The notes: a model not told the origin generated them from the letters alone. A DNA stretch of 42,163 nt from Rhodothermales bacterium (GCA_022822185.1 JAJECE010000125.1:1-42163), one strand, 5' to 3'. Shown: positions 17,633 through 27,225, counted from the first letter of the stretch. Program-made: numbers and translations.

Positions 17633-17869
17633 CTAGGATACGCTTGCCACCCGCTCAAGATCAACGATCACACAACTCCTCCACAACCCCCTCCATGGTT
17701 GTCCATCCGGGCTTCCTTCTTGTAATTTAACCCATACAACTGCAGATTGCTCACTCCCGGCTCCCATGAAGTTGTACGGATGAATTCGGAAGCACAAATC
17801 CTCCAACTCTGGAACTCCCGAAAATTCATTCGCGGCGATTTCTGTAAAAGAATTATTGGATCGTTTCAT
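17633..17869 (-). CDS. Uncertain small ORF downstream of the receptor remnant
   Basis: A 78-codon frame starts at the ATG at 17869, overlapping the last codons of the broken receptor fragment. Residues such as FSGVPELEDLCFRIHPYNF and GLWRSCVIVDLERV belong to no family I know. There is no good SD. It may be part of the decayed receptor locus read in another frame, or a chance ORF. Confidence 0.2.
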   Translation of the reverse strand: MKRSNNSFTEIAANEFSGVPELEDLCFRIHPYNFMGAGSEQSAVVWVKLQEGSPDGQPWRGLWRSCVIVDLERVASVS

Positions 17870-18173
17870 TATTTTTCTGGGAACGGGCTCCGTTGCCGGG
17901 CAGCCTGTACCCCGTATAAGATCCCCGTATCAAACCAGCCCCCTCCGGCAATCCACGCAATGTATACTGCCCATTCTCGTCGGCAGCAGTCCCCTGCCCG
18001 GTGCCGACATGAACCACATTCGCCCCAAATAGCGGAAAATGATCCTCTGAATCTGTAACGACACCGGCAACCGAGGCCGATTGTGCATAACTCCAATCTG
18101 GAGTCCAGAAAAGCAGTAAGAACAAGGCACTGCTCAGGATTTTTCTTGTATATCTTCGCATGGATTTTATCAA
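17853..18173 (-). pseudogene. Truncated TonB-dependent receptor (third paralogue, N-terminal remnant)
   Basis: The 106-codon frame starts with a signal peptide (ILSSALFLLLFWTPDWSYAQ; M at 18173, or more likely 18161). It continues with a carboxypeptidase-regulatory-like segment nearly identical in layout to the receptor at 14795-17608: QSASVAGVVTDSEDHFPLFG against QSASVTGIVADSEGRFPLFG, then GQYTLRGLPEGAG. After TGYR it departs from the receptor sequence and stops, so the plug and barrel are missing. It lies directly between the two intact receptors, which indicates a tandem array with one lost member. Confidence 0.8.
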
Positions 18174-18310
18174 CTGAACAGCACAGATTCAATCGTACCC
18201 GTCAGGACCCAGACTCGCAACCGACTCGTCCTGTATCTTCTGTCCTGCCGCCCTCGGATCTACCCCTGATAATTTAATAAACGGAACGATGGATTGTTTG
18301 TACCTCAGCC

Positions 18311-21079
18311 TCAGTGACCGGTTGTATAGGTGAGACGAAGGGCGGCAACACGGCCAAGCCTGGGAGCCCCTACAAATTCCCGGTGATTGCTGTTGAACAG
18401 ATTATTGACCCCAAAATCTGCACGGATACCGGTTTTGCGCATTGCATATCCCACACCGACATCTACAATCATGTAACTCGCCACCTCCCCGATGTACTGC
18501 CCGGCAATCACCGGAAATCCCTTCGTAAACCGCCCGGATGCGGTGAGAGAGAGGCCGCTTTTGCGCTGATACTGTCCACCCAGTTTAAACTTGAATCCGG
18601 GGGCATTGAGCGCCAGTTCCAGATCCTCCGATTCTTCGCCCAGTTCTGTATGGTCAAAATAATCGTCACTGACCCAGGACGCATTTCCAAAAAACATCCA
18701 TACATCACTGGCCAGAACCTGCATGGAAACATCCATACCAAAGTATCGAATATTTCCGAAGACCGGATAGGTCAGCATCAGTTCCGGGAAATACCCTGCC
18801 CCCTTGTTATTCTCGTTCGTCTGTACGATTGCAACGGGGGTTTCGCTGTCAGGAAGATCACTGCCCGCCACATTGACCAGAATCTCCGCGCCTTCCTCTG
18901 GAGTGAGGTTAAGCAGCCCCAGCACAGTCGCAACCTCTTCATTTGCCGCCAGTCCGGCTGAGATATCCCGAATCAGATCCTGTTGCAGATTCGGAATGAG
19001 CACAAACGGGGTCTTGGCCTGAAGCGGGCCGATAAAATTTTCCCGTTTTGCAAAATACCCGTCCACCGCAAACAAGACTTTATCGTCGATGATTCCCTTG
19101 TATCCGAGTTCCCAGGATTGGGTCATTGCAGGTTTGATGGGTTCCAGATCCGGGAGGTTATTCAACTTCGGATCCGCGGTCAGTTCCAGCGTACTGAGAT
19201 TGGGAAGCGCCAGCGTGCCAGGGCTGAACCCCTCCACCGGGGTGACCTCCGGTCTCAGGCCCTGTTTCAGAAGGGGAATAAACGAAGCGGGAATGGGCAG
19301 TTCTGCATCCGCCAGTCTCCTTGCCAGTTCCTCATCCGGGATCGCAACCAGCCCCTCGTAAATCAGCCTGTACATCACGCCGGTATCCATACCGACAGGG
19401 GTCGGCATCCCTTCCATCCCCGGAAGCATGCTGGACGCAACCAGCGATGTGGACGCACCGAGCGCCAGATAGTCCGGGTTCCGGGCATACGTGAAGCCGC
19501 TTGCACCACCGCGTGCCCGCACATTGAGGTCCCCGATGGATGCTGCAAGCAGATTCAGAAAATAATCGGTCGCAAGCGGGGAAGAGAAACTGCGGTTGTA
19601 CGTTGCACGCAGACTGGAGGTCGGGGCTGGTTTTAGAACCAGCGCAACCCGGGGAGATGCCTGAATCTCCGTCACAACATTGTTATAATCTCCGCGCAGA
19701 GCAAGAATCAACTCCAGCCGATCCGAAATTTTTGTAGTAGACTGCAGATATGCGCCAAATTTGTCCACATGCTCAAGCGTCAGGTCCACACCTGCAACCA
19801 GTTCCTGCCGTGCCCCGATCGCCTGCGTATACTGGGCCTGTACTGCATATTCTTCGGACACCTCCTGAATCCGGTCTCCCCCGTATACATACGAATCCCG
19901 GGAGTCTATCGCATTTACATATGCCTGTACAAAGAGCGGTCCGCTGGACAGTCGAAGCTGCGCATAACTGGTAATCAGCCCCTTGGCCTGAACCGTTCCA
20001 ATACTGCTGAGCATCGTTCCATCAAGGTTTGCAACGCCCCCATTCAGGGAAAGCGTCGTCCGGCCGCGTATACGCCAATCCATCCCCCCCGACAATACCA
20101 GCTTACGCTGCCGGACCTCACGTGGACCGTCTACGAACAACTGCACCGCATCCTCTGGATCCGGGCACTCACTGAACCGCTCCGCTTCAAGCAGCAGGCG
20201 ATCACAGTCGTGAAGTGCAAAGTCGTCGGCAACCGCATAATTCCCGATCAACTTCACTCCGACACGCTGCCCCAGAACGGTGGCGATGCGCCCCTGCACA
20301 TTGAACATTGACTGCTGCCCTCCACTGACCGAAATCGTAGTTCCCGGATAATTGAACGCGTCCTTGGAGATGTAGTGAATGACCCCCGTGTCTCCACCAG
20401 GTCCATAGAGTGCAGATCCCGGCCCCCGCACCACCTCGACACGTTCGGTATCCATGGCCAGGCCGGGCATGATATTATTCAGGTTAACCCCGACCGATGC
20501 GGCTCCGGCTTTGCGATAATCGGTCAGGATATGGGTCGTGCGTGAAAAAACATTGTTGAAGCCGCGGAGAACGATTTCATAGCGGTCCACCCCGGTCTGC
20601 ACGATGTCCAGTCCGGTTACATTTCGCAGGGACCTCGCCATTGTCTGTGCAACATCCAGTTGATAGTCCCGCGCAGTAAGCACATCAATGGAGGCAGGCG
20701 CATCCAGCACTTTCTCGTTCCGGCGGCCGGCCGTCACCTGAACCGGGTCCAGATCCGTCCCCGGTACCAGCGCAACATTCCATATATAATGTTCATCCGC
20801 CGTCACGACGATCTCAGATTCCTGCGCCGTATAGCCAATGAAACTGACCTGCAGCACATAGCCCCCTGGAGCGAGATTCAGAATCTCAAACGCTCCCCCG
20901 GTATCCGTTGCATGCCCGATTGCTGTGCCAGACAGGAACACATTTGCTCCAATCAGCGGCAGTCCGGTCTCCGCGTCGGTGACCTTCCCGCTCACGATCC
21001 CTGTCTGTGCAAAAACGGGGGGAACAGGAGCGCAAATGATTACACCGATCAGCAGAATACAAGAAAATTTCCAGTTCAT
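18311..21079 (-). CDS. TonB-dependent outer-membrane receptor (paralogue 2)
   Basis: The protein has 922 residues and the same order of parts as the receptor at 14795-17608. There is a signal peptide ending PVFAQ, a carboxypeptidase-regulatory-like domain (SGKVTDAETGLPLIGANV), a plug (LDAPASIDVLTARDYQ, RGFNNVFSRTTHIL, VEVVRGPGSALYGPG) and a barrel ending RLTYTTGH. It shares the same cysteine-bounded acidic loop (CDRLLLEAERFSECPDPED) and the same Leu/Pro-rich barrel insertion. It lacks about 19 residues found in paralogue 1 just before the KISDRL segment. The ligand is unknown; divergence in the long insertion suggests the two may take different ligands. Confidence 0.9.
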   Translation of the reverse strand: MNWKFSCILLIGVIICAPVPPVFAQTGIVSGKVTDAETGLPLIGANVFLSGTAIGHATDTGGAFEILNLAPGGYVLQVSFIGYTAQESEIVVTADEHYIWNVALVPGTDLDPVQVTAGRRNEKVLDAPASIDVLTARDYQLDVAQTMARSLRNVTGLDIVQTGVDRYEIVLRGFNNVFSRTTHILTDYRKAGAASVGVNLNNIMPGLAMDTERVEVVRGPGSALYGPGGDTGVIHYISKDAFNYPGTTISVSGGQQSMFNVQGRIATVLGQRVGVKLIGNYAVADDFALHDCDRLLLEAERFSECPDPEDAVQLFVDGPREVRQRKLVLSGGMDWRIRGRTTLSLNGGVANLDGTMLSSIGTVQAKGLITSYAQLRLSSGPLFVQAYVNAIDSRDSYVYGGDRIQEVSEEYAVQAQYTQAIGARQELVAGVDLTLEHVDKFGAYLQSTTKISDRLELILALRGDYNNVVTEIQASPRVALVLKPAPTSSLRATYNRSFSSPLATDYFLNLLAASIGDLNVRARGGASGFTYARNPDYLALGASTSLVASSMLPGMEGMPTPVGMDTGVMYRLIYEGLVAIPDEELARRLADAELPIPASFIPLLKQGLRPEVTPVEGFSPGTLALPNLSTLELTADPKLNNLPDLEPIKPAMTQSWELGYKGIIDDKVLFAVDGYFAKRENFIGPLQAKTPFVLIPNLQQDLIRDISAGLAANEEVATVLGLLNLTPEEGAEILVNVAGSDLPDSETPVAIVQTNENNKGAGYFPELMLTYPVFGNIRYFGMDVSMQVLASDVWMFFGNASWVSDDYFDHTELGEESEDLELALNAPGFKFKLGGQYQRKSGLSLTASGRFTKGFPVIAGQYIGEVASYMIVDVGVGYAMRKTGIRADFGVNNLFNSNHREFVGAPRLGRVAALRLTYTTGH

Positions 21080-21146
21080 TCTACGTAATATGAGTCAGGT
21101 GTTGATTTCAGTCTATCGTGAAACTTGATCCGACAATAACGGTCAC

Positions 21147-22466
21147 TCAAGGTTTTGTGACCGGCGGCGGGATAGTAATTCCCGCGCGTGACAGAAGGAA
21201 GTCCACCTGTTTCATGTGATGGGCTGCATGGAAGAGTTCCTGCACTTCCTCCGCGGAGGTATGGGACATCACCTCTGTCGATGCCAGAACCAGTGACCGG
21301 AATGGGGTTCCTTCCTTCCAGCTCTGCATTGCAAGGGGCTGAACCAGATCATACGCTTCTTCACGTGTCAGCCCGCAATCAATCAGATGGAGCATCAACC
21401 GCTGGCTATGATACAATCCATAGGTCGCATCCAGATTCTTCTGCATGCGATCAGGATTCACGACCAGATTCTGAAGGATGCGTGTCAGACGAAGAAGTGC
21501 ATAATGTACCACGGTCGTTGCATCCGGAAGGATGACGCGTTCGACGCTGGAATGTGAAATGTCCCGTTCATGCCACAGGGCTACATTTTCCATTGCTGCC
21601 ACCATGTAGCCGCGCAGTAAGCGTGCACATCCTGTAATATTTTCACTTCCGACGGGATTACGTTTATGCGGCATGGCACTGGACCCCTTCTGCCCTTTCC
21701 CGAATGCCTCCTCAACTTCTCTGACTTCACTGCGCTGCAGGTGGCGAATTTCTACGGCAATCTTTTCAAGACTGGCCCCGATGAGTGCCAGTACACTCAC
21801 ATAATGCGCATGGCGATCCCGCTGGATCACCTGTGTGGCAATCGGCTCCGGTTTGAGGTCAAGCAGTTCACAGGTAATTTTCTCCACCTCTGGCGGCGTA
21901 TGCGCGAAGGTCCCGACTGCTCCCGACAACTTTCCTGTCCGCACCTCTTCTGCGGCCGTTTTGAACCGTGCCAGATTTCGGGTCATCTCCGCATAATAAA
22001 GCGCCAGTTTCAGCCCAAAGGTGGTTGGCTCGGCATGCACTCCGTGGGTTCTGCCCATCATCAGTGTATACCGATGCTCAAGTGCGCGGTCATGCAGAAC
22101 CTTGCGCAGAGATTCCAGAGCTTCCTCGATAAACTGATTGGCTTCTGCAAGCCGAACCGACCAGGCCGTATCCACGACATCGGAGGAGGTCAGGCCGTAA
22201 TGGACCCATTTTTTTTCCTGACCGAGTCCTTCACTCACCGCCCGTGTGAACGCGACCACATCATGCCTCGTGTTTTTTTCTATCTCGTGAATCCTCTGCA
22301 GGTCAAAGGATGCCTGCTGCCGGAGCGTCTGCACCTCGTCTGCGGGAATGACTCCGATCCTGGACCATGCCTCGCAGGCGGCCAGTTCCACCTCCAGCCA
22401 TACCTCAAACTGGCGCTGCTCACTCCAGAGTTCCTGCATTACCGGATGGGTATATCGTTGAATCAT
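21147..22466 (-). CDS. purB: Adenylosuccinate lyase
   Basis: PurB cleaves SAICAR and adenylosuccinate, releasing fumarate, in purine synthesis. The 439-residue product has the fumarase/lyase superfamily signature SSAMPHKRNP (262-271), the HYGLTSSDVVDTAWS segment (89-103) and TRHDVVAF. RTHGVHAEPTTFG (139-151) includes the conserved active-site histidine. Length and start agree with the bacterial family. No purine genes adjoin it, and it lies 68 nt before the start of the receptor gene's reading frame, without obvious coupling. Confidence 0.96.
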   Translation of the reverse strand: MIQRYTHPVMQELWSEQRQFEVWLEVELAACEAWSRIGVIPADEVQTLRQQASFDLQRIHEIEKNTRHDVVAFTRAVSEGLGQEKKWVHYGLTSSDVVDTAWSVRLAEANQFIEEALESLRKVLHDRALEHRYTLMMGRTHGVHAEPTTFGLKLALYYAEMTRNLARFKTAAEEVRTGKLSGAVGTFAHTPPEVEKITCELLDLKPEPIATQVIQRDRHAHYVSVLALIGASLEKIAVEIRHLQRSEVREVEEAFGKGQKGSSAMPHKRNPVGSENITGCARLLRGYMVAAMENVALWHERDISHSSVERVILPDATTVVHYALLRLTRILQNLVVNPDRMQKNLDATYGLYHSQRLMLHLIDCGLTREEAYDLVQPLAMQSWKEGTPFRSLVLASTEVMSHTSAEEVQELFHAAHHMKQVDFLLSRAGITIPPPVTKP

Positions 22467-22602
22467 ATACTTTTGATCTCTCGTTTTCTTGAATCTATTC
22501 TGGACCAGAACAGACTAGTCGGATTCCGCCATCCGTGCCATTCCGGTCCTCGTTGAATCCCATTCTGTACCTGAAGATTCCGAATCCTGATGATCTTGTC
22601 GG

Positions 22603-23223
22603 TTACAGCGAATCCCGCTTATCTCTCAAGCGCGTGTACAGTAGTCTCCGTGCACGAAAAATATGTGCCTTAACCGTTCCGAGGGGAAGGTCTAGTTCCT
22701 GAGCAATCTCTTCGTAGGATTTTTCCTGCTGATGCCGCATCACAATCACACGGTGATACTTGGGAGGCAATGAATCAATCGCCTCCTGAATGATATTCGT
22801 ACGCTGACCTCCCTCAATCTCACGATCCGGCCGGTACGTGGTGTCCGGAACCTCCTGCCGAATCTCACCATCTTTGGTATGAGTTGGCTTGTCCAGTGAG
22901 GTCGTGGCCAGCCTTCGCTTGCGCTTATAATCAATGGCATGATTGGAGGCAATCTTGTAGAGCCAGGTTGAAAATGCATAACTGGTGGAATATGTGTCCA
23001 GTGCCTTGAAGGCTTTAATGAACGCCTCCTGAACCAAATCTTCAATCCCCTCTGCGTCCCCAATCGTTCGCTTGATATGCAGAATAAGCCCTTTCCGGTA
23101 TTTTTGAACAAGCAGCGCGTATGCACGCTGATCCCCTTCCAGTGCGCGGGCAACCCATTCACGATCCCTCTGACTGGACGCTGACCCTCTGGTCTTCGTC
23201 TGATCTTCAGGCATTCGGTTCAT
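22603..23223 (-). CDS. ECF-type RNA polymerase sigma factor
   Basis: This 206-residue sigma-70 family protein contains only regions 2 and 4. Region 2 includes DLVQEAFIKAFKALD and FSTWLYKIASNHAIDYKRK (about 63-105). Region 4 includes LPPKYHRVIVMRHQQEKSYEEIA and the recognition helix LGTVKAHIFRARRLL (about 152-195). A second ATG nine bases in (23214) has better SD spacing to GAGCGG and may be the true start. No anti-sigma factor is adjacent, so control is not of the usual membrane anti-sigma operon type. Its regulon is unknown. Confidence 0.92.
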   Translation of the reverse strand: MNRMPEDQTKTRGSASSQRDREWVARALEGDQRAYALLVQKYRKGLILHIKRTIGDAEGIEDLVQEAFIKAFKALDTYSTSYAFSTWLYKIASNHAIDYKRKRRLATTSLDKPTHTKDGEIRQEVPDTTYRPDREIEGGQRTNIIQEAIDSLPPKYHRVIVMRHQQEKSYEEIAQELDLPLGTVKAHIFRARRLLYTRLRDKRDSL

Positions 23224-23262
23224 CCGCTCATGTGCGACGATACGGTCTTTCTATGAAGTGCG

Positions 23263-23733
23263 CTAGCTGCCTGGAGACACGGGCAGTTCCTGCGTCTCCT
23301 TGTAAGTACTCAAGACAATACTGGTTTTCGTACCGGTTACCCCCGGCCAGGATTGAATGCTGCCAAGCAGGCGCTCCAGCGAGGTGGTATCATACGTTCT
23401 GACTTTTAAAACATGGGAGCCTTCCCCGGTAATTGAATGTGCTTCAAGCACTTCACTGCAACCGCAGACATGCTCAATCAATGTGGCATAACGGCTTGAT
23501 TTATCCACCGCAATACGAATGAAGGCCGTAATATCAAATCCCAGTTCCTTCGGATTTACGTTGGCATGGTACCCCGTCAGAAATCCATTTTCCTCAAGCT
23601 TGCGCATGCGATCACTCACACTGGTCATGCTCAGCCCGACCCGCGCAGCAATATCCACCCGCTTCATTCTCCCCGAATCCTGCAGGAGATTCAGAATCCG
23701 GGCATCAATCTTGTCTATTTTTTTGCCCAACAT
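23263..23733 (-). CDS. AsnC/Lrp-family transcriptional regulator
   Basis: The 156-residue protein has an N-terminal winged helix-turn-helix (DKIDARILNLLQDSGRMKRVDIAARVGLSMTSVSDRMRKLEENGFLTGY, about 7-55). A RAM ligand-binding domain (about 70-145, with LEAHSITGEGSHVLKVRTYD) follows. These regulators usually sense amino acids and act on adjacent genes. Its ATG directly follows the stop of the cyclase-family gene with no gap, so the two form an operon. The target may be that operon itself. Confidence 0.93.
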   Translation of the reverse strand: MLGKKIDKIDARILNLLQDSGRMKRVDIAARVGLSMTSVSDRMRKLEENGFLTGYHANVNPKELGFDITAFIRIAVDKSSRYATLIEHVCGCSEVLEAHSITGEGSHVLKVRTYDTTSLERLLGSIQSWPGVTGTKTSIVLSTYKETQELPVSPGS

Positions 23734-24537
23734 CTAGTTATCCATCATCGCTATAATTCGGACCGGGCCACCACTGCCTCCCTTGATCTTCATCGGCAGG
23801 GCAATCAGCATAAACCCGGTAGGGGGCAACTGGTCCAGGTTCGCCAGATTTTCGAATCCGATAATATTTCCCTGAAAGAGTTCCTGATGACTTTCGTACG
23901 TACTCGATTGGCCATAATCAAGGCTGGCCGTATCAATGCCGACTGCCTCCACATTCCGCTCATCCCGCAACCATCGTGCCGCATCTGCTCCAATCCCTGG
24001 AAAATGCAGTTGCGGGATCGCTTCCGGTCCCAGTAAATCTGTCCCCATATACGTAAGAGGATCCGGCCAGTACGCACCAAAACCTGTCCGAAACAACACC
24101 ATCCCTCCATCCGGCAGTCGTCCATGTTCGGCTTCCCATGACTCCAGATCCGCAGTGCTGATCTGGTAATCCCGGTTGGCAGCCACCTGATCGGTTACAT
24201 CCACCACGACTCCCGGTCCCATGAGATTTTCGAGGGGGATTTCGTGAACGGACCACTTCCCCTCCGCAAAGTGAATCGGAGCATCCATGTGGGTGCCGGT
24301 ATGCTCTGCAAGTTCAAACGAGTTGATCTCAATATAATAACCGGGTTCCTGCCACCCTTTTACAATCTCATGAAGCTTAAATCCCTGGAGCGTTGGCCAG
24401 TGAATGGTGGTGGAATCAAAACTGTGCGAGAGGTCTACCATTCGGGCAGGAGCCGGATCAAGCGAAATCTGTGCCTGTGATGTACTGCAAATCATTACGG
24501 AAAGCAGAAAAATGGACACAGGAATAAGATTTTTCAT
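23734..24537 (-). CDS. Secreted cyclase-family (kynurenine formamidase-like) metal hydrolase
   Basis: The 267-residue product has a Sec signal peptide (IPVSIFLLSVMICSTSQAQ). It carries the metal-binding motif of the cyclase/KynB superfamily, HTGTHMDAPIHF (79-90), preceded by VDLSHSF. FRTGFGAYW, GIGADAARWL and EAVGIDTASLDYG are further family segments. Relatives include kynurenine formamidase and isatin hydrolase. An exported form is seen in Bacteroidota and its substrate is not known. It is coupled to the downstream AsnC/Lrp regulator, which suggests control by an amino-acid-like ligand, but that is inference. Confidence 0.86.
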   Translation of the reverse strand: MKNLIPVSIFLLSVMICSTSQAQISLDPAPARMVDLSHSFDSTTIHWPTLQGFKLHEIVKGWQEPGYYIEINSFELAEHTGTHMDAPIHFAEGKWSVHEIPLENLMGPGVVVDVTDQVAANRDYQISTADLESWEAEHGRLPDGGMVLFRTGFGAYWPDPLTYMGTDLLGPEAIPQLHFPGIGADAARWLRDERNVEAVGIDTASLDYGQSSTYESHQELFQGNIIGFENLANLDQLPPTGFMLIALPMKIKGGSGGPVRIIAMMDN

Positions 24538-24616
24538 TTTATCAGCGTATAACGGCGGCAGAATAGCACCTAGTATACGTGTTTCCGAGTTGATTTGCCT
24601 AAATTATGCGTTCTGC

Positions 24617-24690
24617 GGGCCCATAGCTCAGTCGGTTAGAGCAGCGGACTCATAATCCGTCGGTCGGGGGTTCAAGTCCCTCTGGGCCCA
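24617..24690 (+). tRNA. tRNA with anticodon CAT, probably tRNA-Ile2 (lysidine type)
   Basis: The 74-nt sequence folds with a fully paired acceptor stem GGGCCCA/TGGGCCC and discriminator A. The D arm carries GCTC...GAGC, the anticodon stem GCGGA/TCCGT encloses loop CTCATAA, and the T arm contains GTTCAAG. CCA is not encoded. A CAT anticodon may be elongator Met, initiator or Ile2. The first pair is G-C, which excludes a typical initiator. The C4-G69 and C5-G68 pairs are features recognised by the lysidine synthetase TilS in E. coli tRNA-Ile2. It ends 6 nt from the convergent feoB stop. Confidence 0.92.
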
Positions 24691-24696
24691 CATCTG

Positions 24697-26982
24697 TCAG
24701 GATAGTCCCAATAACTGTCCTCCCTGATACACCAACAGTGAGGCAATATACGCAAGTATGGTCATGTAGAGCCACATGACCAGAGGCCACCGCCAGGTAT
24801 TGGTTTCCCGGCGTGCAATTGCCAGCGTACTCATGCACTGGAGTGCGAACACAAAAAATACAAGGAGGCTGACTGCGACCAGCGGGGTGAAGACCGGGCG
24901 CCCATCCGGATAACGATCCGCTTTCAGTGCATCCCGCAGCGCCACACCCTCTTCCGCATCTGCAACACTGTAAATGATCCCCAATGTAGAGATAATCACC
25001 TCGCGTGCGGCAAAGGCACTCACCAGTCCCGCACTAATCTTCCAGTCAAACCCTAGAGGCTGCATCACCGGCTCCAGTATTCGTCCCATATATCCAATTG
25101 CACTTCCCCGGATCTGTGCTGATTGCTGGACCAGTTGTGCACTGTCCATGGCCGCAGTATAATTATATTCCGCCTGCTGCATCATGGCCTGGATCTGTGC
25201 CATCACGGGATCTCCGACATCCAGGGAATCATCCAGAGCAGGCAAAGCCATATCCGGTGCTGGCAAAAGCGTCTCTGCTTCGGCATAGCCTGCCTCACGC
25301 TGCTCGGCGGCCTGCATCTCAATCTGCATCCGCAGCGAATCCGTATCCACCGCCGGATAACTTGCCAAAAACCACAGCACAATACTGCAAGCCAGGATAA
25401 TTTTTCCAGCCCGTACCGCAAACACCTTGGAGCGCTGGATCATGCGCAAAAGTAACTGCCGCGCCCGGGGCCGTCGGTAGGGAGGCAACTCCATCACAAA
25501 ATAGCTTTCAGGCCCCTTGGTGAACACAAACCGTTTCAAGACTGCCGCCGCCCCAAACGCCATCACTGTCCCCATCATGTACATTGAAAACATGGCCAAC
25601 CCCTGAGTACCAAACACGCCCATGAGTGTCCCTGCAGGAATGAAGGCCGCAATGAAGAGGGTATAGACCGGCAGACGGGCGGAGCAGCTCATCAGGGGGG
25701 CAACCATGATCGTAATCAGGCGGTCACGTTCATTGTCAAGTGTTCGGGCAGCCATGATCCCGGGAATTGCACAGGCATACGAACTAAGCAACGGCAGAAC
25801 GGAGCCTCCACTGAGCCCGACCCGCTTCATAATCCGATCCATAATGAACGCACTGCGGGCCATATACCCGGTATCTTCCATGAGTCCCAGGAAGAAGAAG
25901 AGAAGCAGAATCTGCGGGAGGAACACCACCACATTGCCCACCCCGGTAATCACACCATCGGCCAGCAGATCGGTTGCCCAGCCAGGCGGAAACACAGACT
26001 GCACCGTACCCGCGAATGCCGAAATTCCCGTTTCAATCAAATCCATGGCAGGAGTTGCCCACGAAAAAACGGCCTGAAAAACACCAATCAGAATGACCAG
26101 AAAAAACAGCGGGCCAAAAATTGAATGCGTCAGCAGGGCATCAATCCGGTCACTGACCGTCGTGCTCTCTCTCTCTCTGCGTACTGCCTTATTGGTGATT
26201 GGCCCGATCCATGCATACCGCCCACTCACTTCGGCATGTCTCCATGCAACCCCCCGCTCGGCGAATTCTTTCCGCAACTCTTCGGTGCGGCGTACAAATT
26301 CAGGTGCACTCCCTCGCCATACATCCAGGGCATTATCTTCCGCCAATGCACGCAATACCTCCATCTGGATGTGACCTGGCTGCACTTCGTCCACTTCAGC
26401 AGTCAGTTGCCTAGACAATTCCGGGACCTTTGCACTTACCGCATCCATGAGACTCCACCGGTACCCCTGCGCCGGTTCCGGTGGGTCCAGGATCTGTTTT
26501 TTCAACTGATCAACCCCTTCACCCCGGGTAGCGACCAATGGAATCACCGGGACTCCCAGTTCCGCTTCCAGCACCGACGCATCTATTACCAATCCATTTT
26601 CTTCTGCTGCGTCTATCATATTCAGGGCCACGATCACCGGTACGCCGATATCCATCACCTGGCTGGCAACATACAGATTACGTTCCAGATTCCCGGCATC
26701 CACGACACAAACTGCAAGATCCGGTGCCTTGTCTCTGCGCCCGACCAAAACTTCATAGGCAATCCGCTCATCCAGGGATTTTGGGGTAAGGCTGTAGGTG
26801 CCCGGAAGATCAATCACCTCAACGTGAGGGGCCCCCGTGAGGGTTCCTGACTTTCGTTCAACGGTCACCCCCGGGAAATTGGCGATTCGCTGATTCAGAC
26901 CGGTGAGCCGATTAAAGAGCGTTGTTTTGCCGACATTGGGATTACCAACCAGAGCAATGCTGATGGGATCTGGAGGAGACAT
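24697..26982 (-). CDS. feoB: Ferrous iron transport protein B
   Basis: FeoB is the inner-membrane Fe(II) transporter with an N-terminal G domain. In the 761 residues are G1 GNPNVGKT (13-20), G2 around FPGVTVERKSG, G3 DLPG (58-61) and G4 NMID (121-124), then a helical switch region and the membrane core with two Gate-like halves (GSVLPLLSSYACAIPGIMAART and ISAGLVSAFAAREVIISTLG). Between the halves lies an unusually long, acidic, Met/Gln-rich segment of about 100 residues (ADLRMQIEMQ-like to QSAQIRGSA), larger than typical FeoB loops. It starts 15 nt after the first feoA. Confidence 0.96.
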   Translation of the reverse strand: MSPPDPISIALVGNPNVGKTTLFNRLTGLNQRIANFPGVTVERKSGTLTGAPHVEVIDLPGTYSLTPKSLDERIAYEVLVGRRDKAPDLAVCVVDAGNLERNLYVASQVMDIGVPVIVALNMIDAAEENGLVIDASVLEAELGVPVIPLVATRGEGVDQLKKQILDPPEPAQGYRWSLMDAVSAKVPELSRQLTAEVDEVQPGHIQMEVLRALAEDNALDVWRGSAPEFVRRTEELRKEFAERGVAWRHAEVSGRYAWIGPITNKAVRRERESTTVSDRIDALLTHSIFGPLFFLVILIGVFQAVFSWATPAMDLIETGISAFAGTVQSVFPPGWATDLLADGVITGVGNVVVFLPQILLLFFFLGLMEDTGYMARSAFIMDRIMKRVGLSGGSVLPLLSSYACAIPGIMAARTLDNERDRLITIMVAPLMSCSARLPVYTLFIAAFIPAGTLMGVFGTQGLAMFSMYMMGTVMAFGAAAVLKRFVFTKGPESYFVMELPPYRRPRARQLLLRMIQRSKVFAVRAGKIILACSIVLWFLASYPAVDTDSLRMQIEMQAAEQREAGYAEAETLLPAPDMALPALDDSLDVGDPVMAQIQAMMQQAEYNYTAAMDSAQLVQQSAQIRGSAIGYMGRILEPVMQPLGFDWKISAGLVSAFAAREVIISTLGIIYSVADAEEGVALRDALKADRYPDGRPVFTPLVAVSLLVFFVFALQCMSTLAIARRETNTWRWPLVMWLYMTILAYIASLLVYQGGQLLGLS

Positions 26983-26997
26983 GTCAACTCCCGTTAC

Positions 26998-27225
26998 TTA
27001 CGCTTCGCATTTGGATATACGTATCTGAGCGGCCTCGGCCTTTCGAATAGAGAGATGATACCCGCGAACCTTCAGATCCATTGGATCGCCAAGCGGGGCC
27101 AGACGGACGACCTGTACGACAGAACCCGGGAGCATCCCCATCTCCATCAGGCGGTCTGTGACTGCATTGGGTTCAAACTCCAGAATCCTGCCGGATTCAC
27201 CAGGACGCAAATCCTGAAGTGTCAT
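26998..27225 (-). CDS. feoA: FeoA-type SH3-like protein (proximal copy)
   Basis: The 75-residue product is a FeoA domain: LRPGESGRILEF, VTDRLMEMGMLPGSVVQVVRLAPLGDPMDLKVRGYHLSIRK. FeoA is a small cytosolic partner needed for FeoB function. Its ATG overlaps the stop of the promoter-proximal FeoA-like gene as ATGA... in the reverse order of reading: the distal gene's stop TGA (27224-27222) belongs to this frame's upstream neighbour, and this frame begins at 27225. It lies 15 nt before feoB. Confidence 0.9.
   Translation of the reverse strand: MTLQDLRPGESGRILEFEPNAVTDRLMEMGMLPGSVVQVVRLAPLGDPMDLKVRGYHLSIRKAEAAQIRISKCEA

Noticed and set aside
24404-24655. 83-codon plus-strand frame ending PIAQSVRAADS
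   Set aside because: Its end is a translation of the tRNA at 24617-24690 and the remainder is antisense to the cyclase gene.
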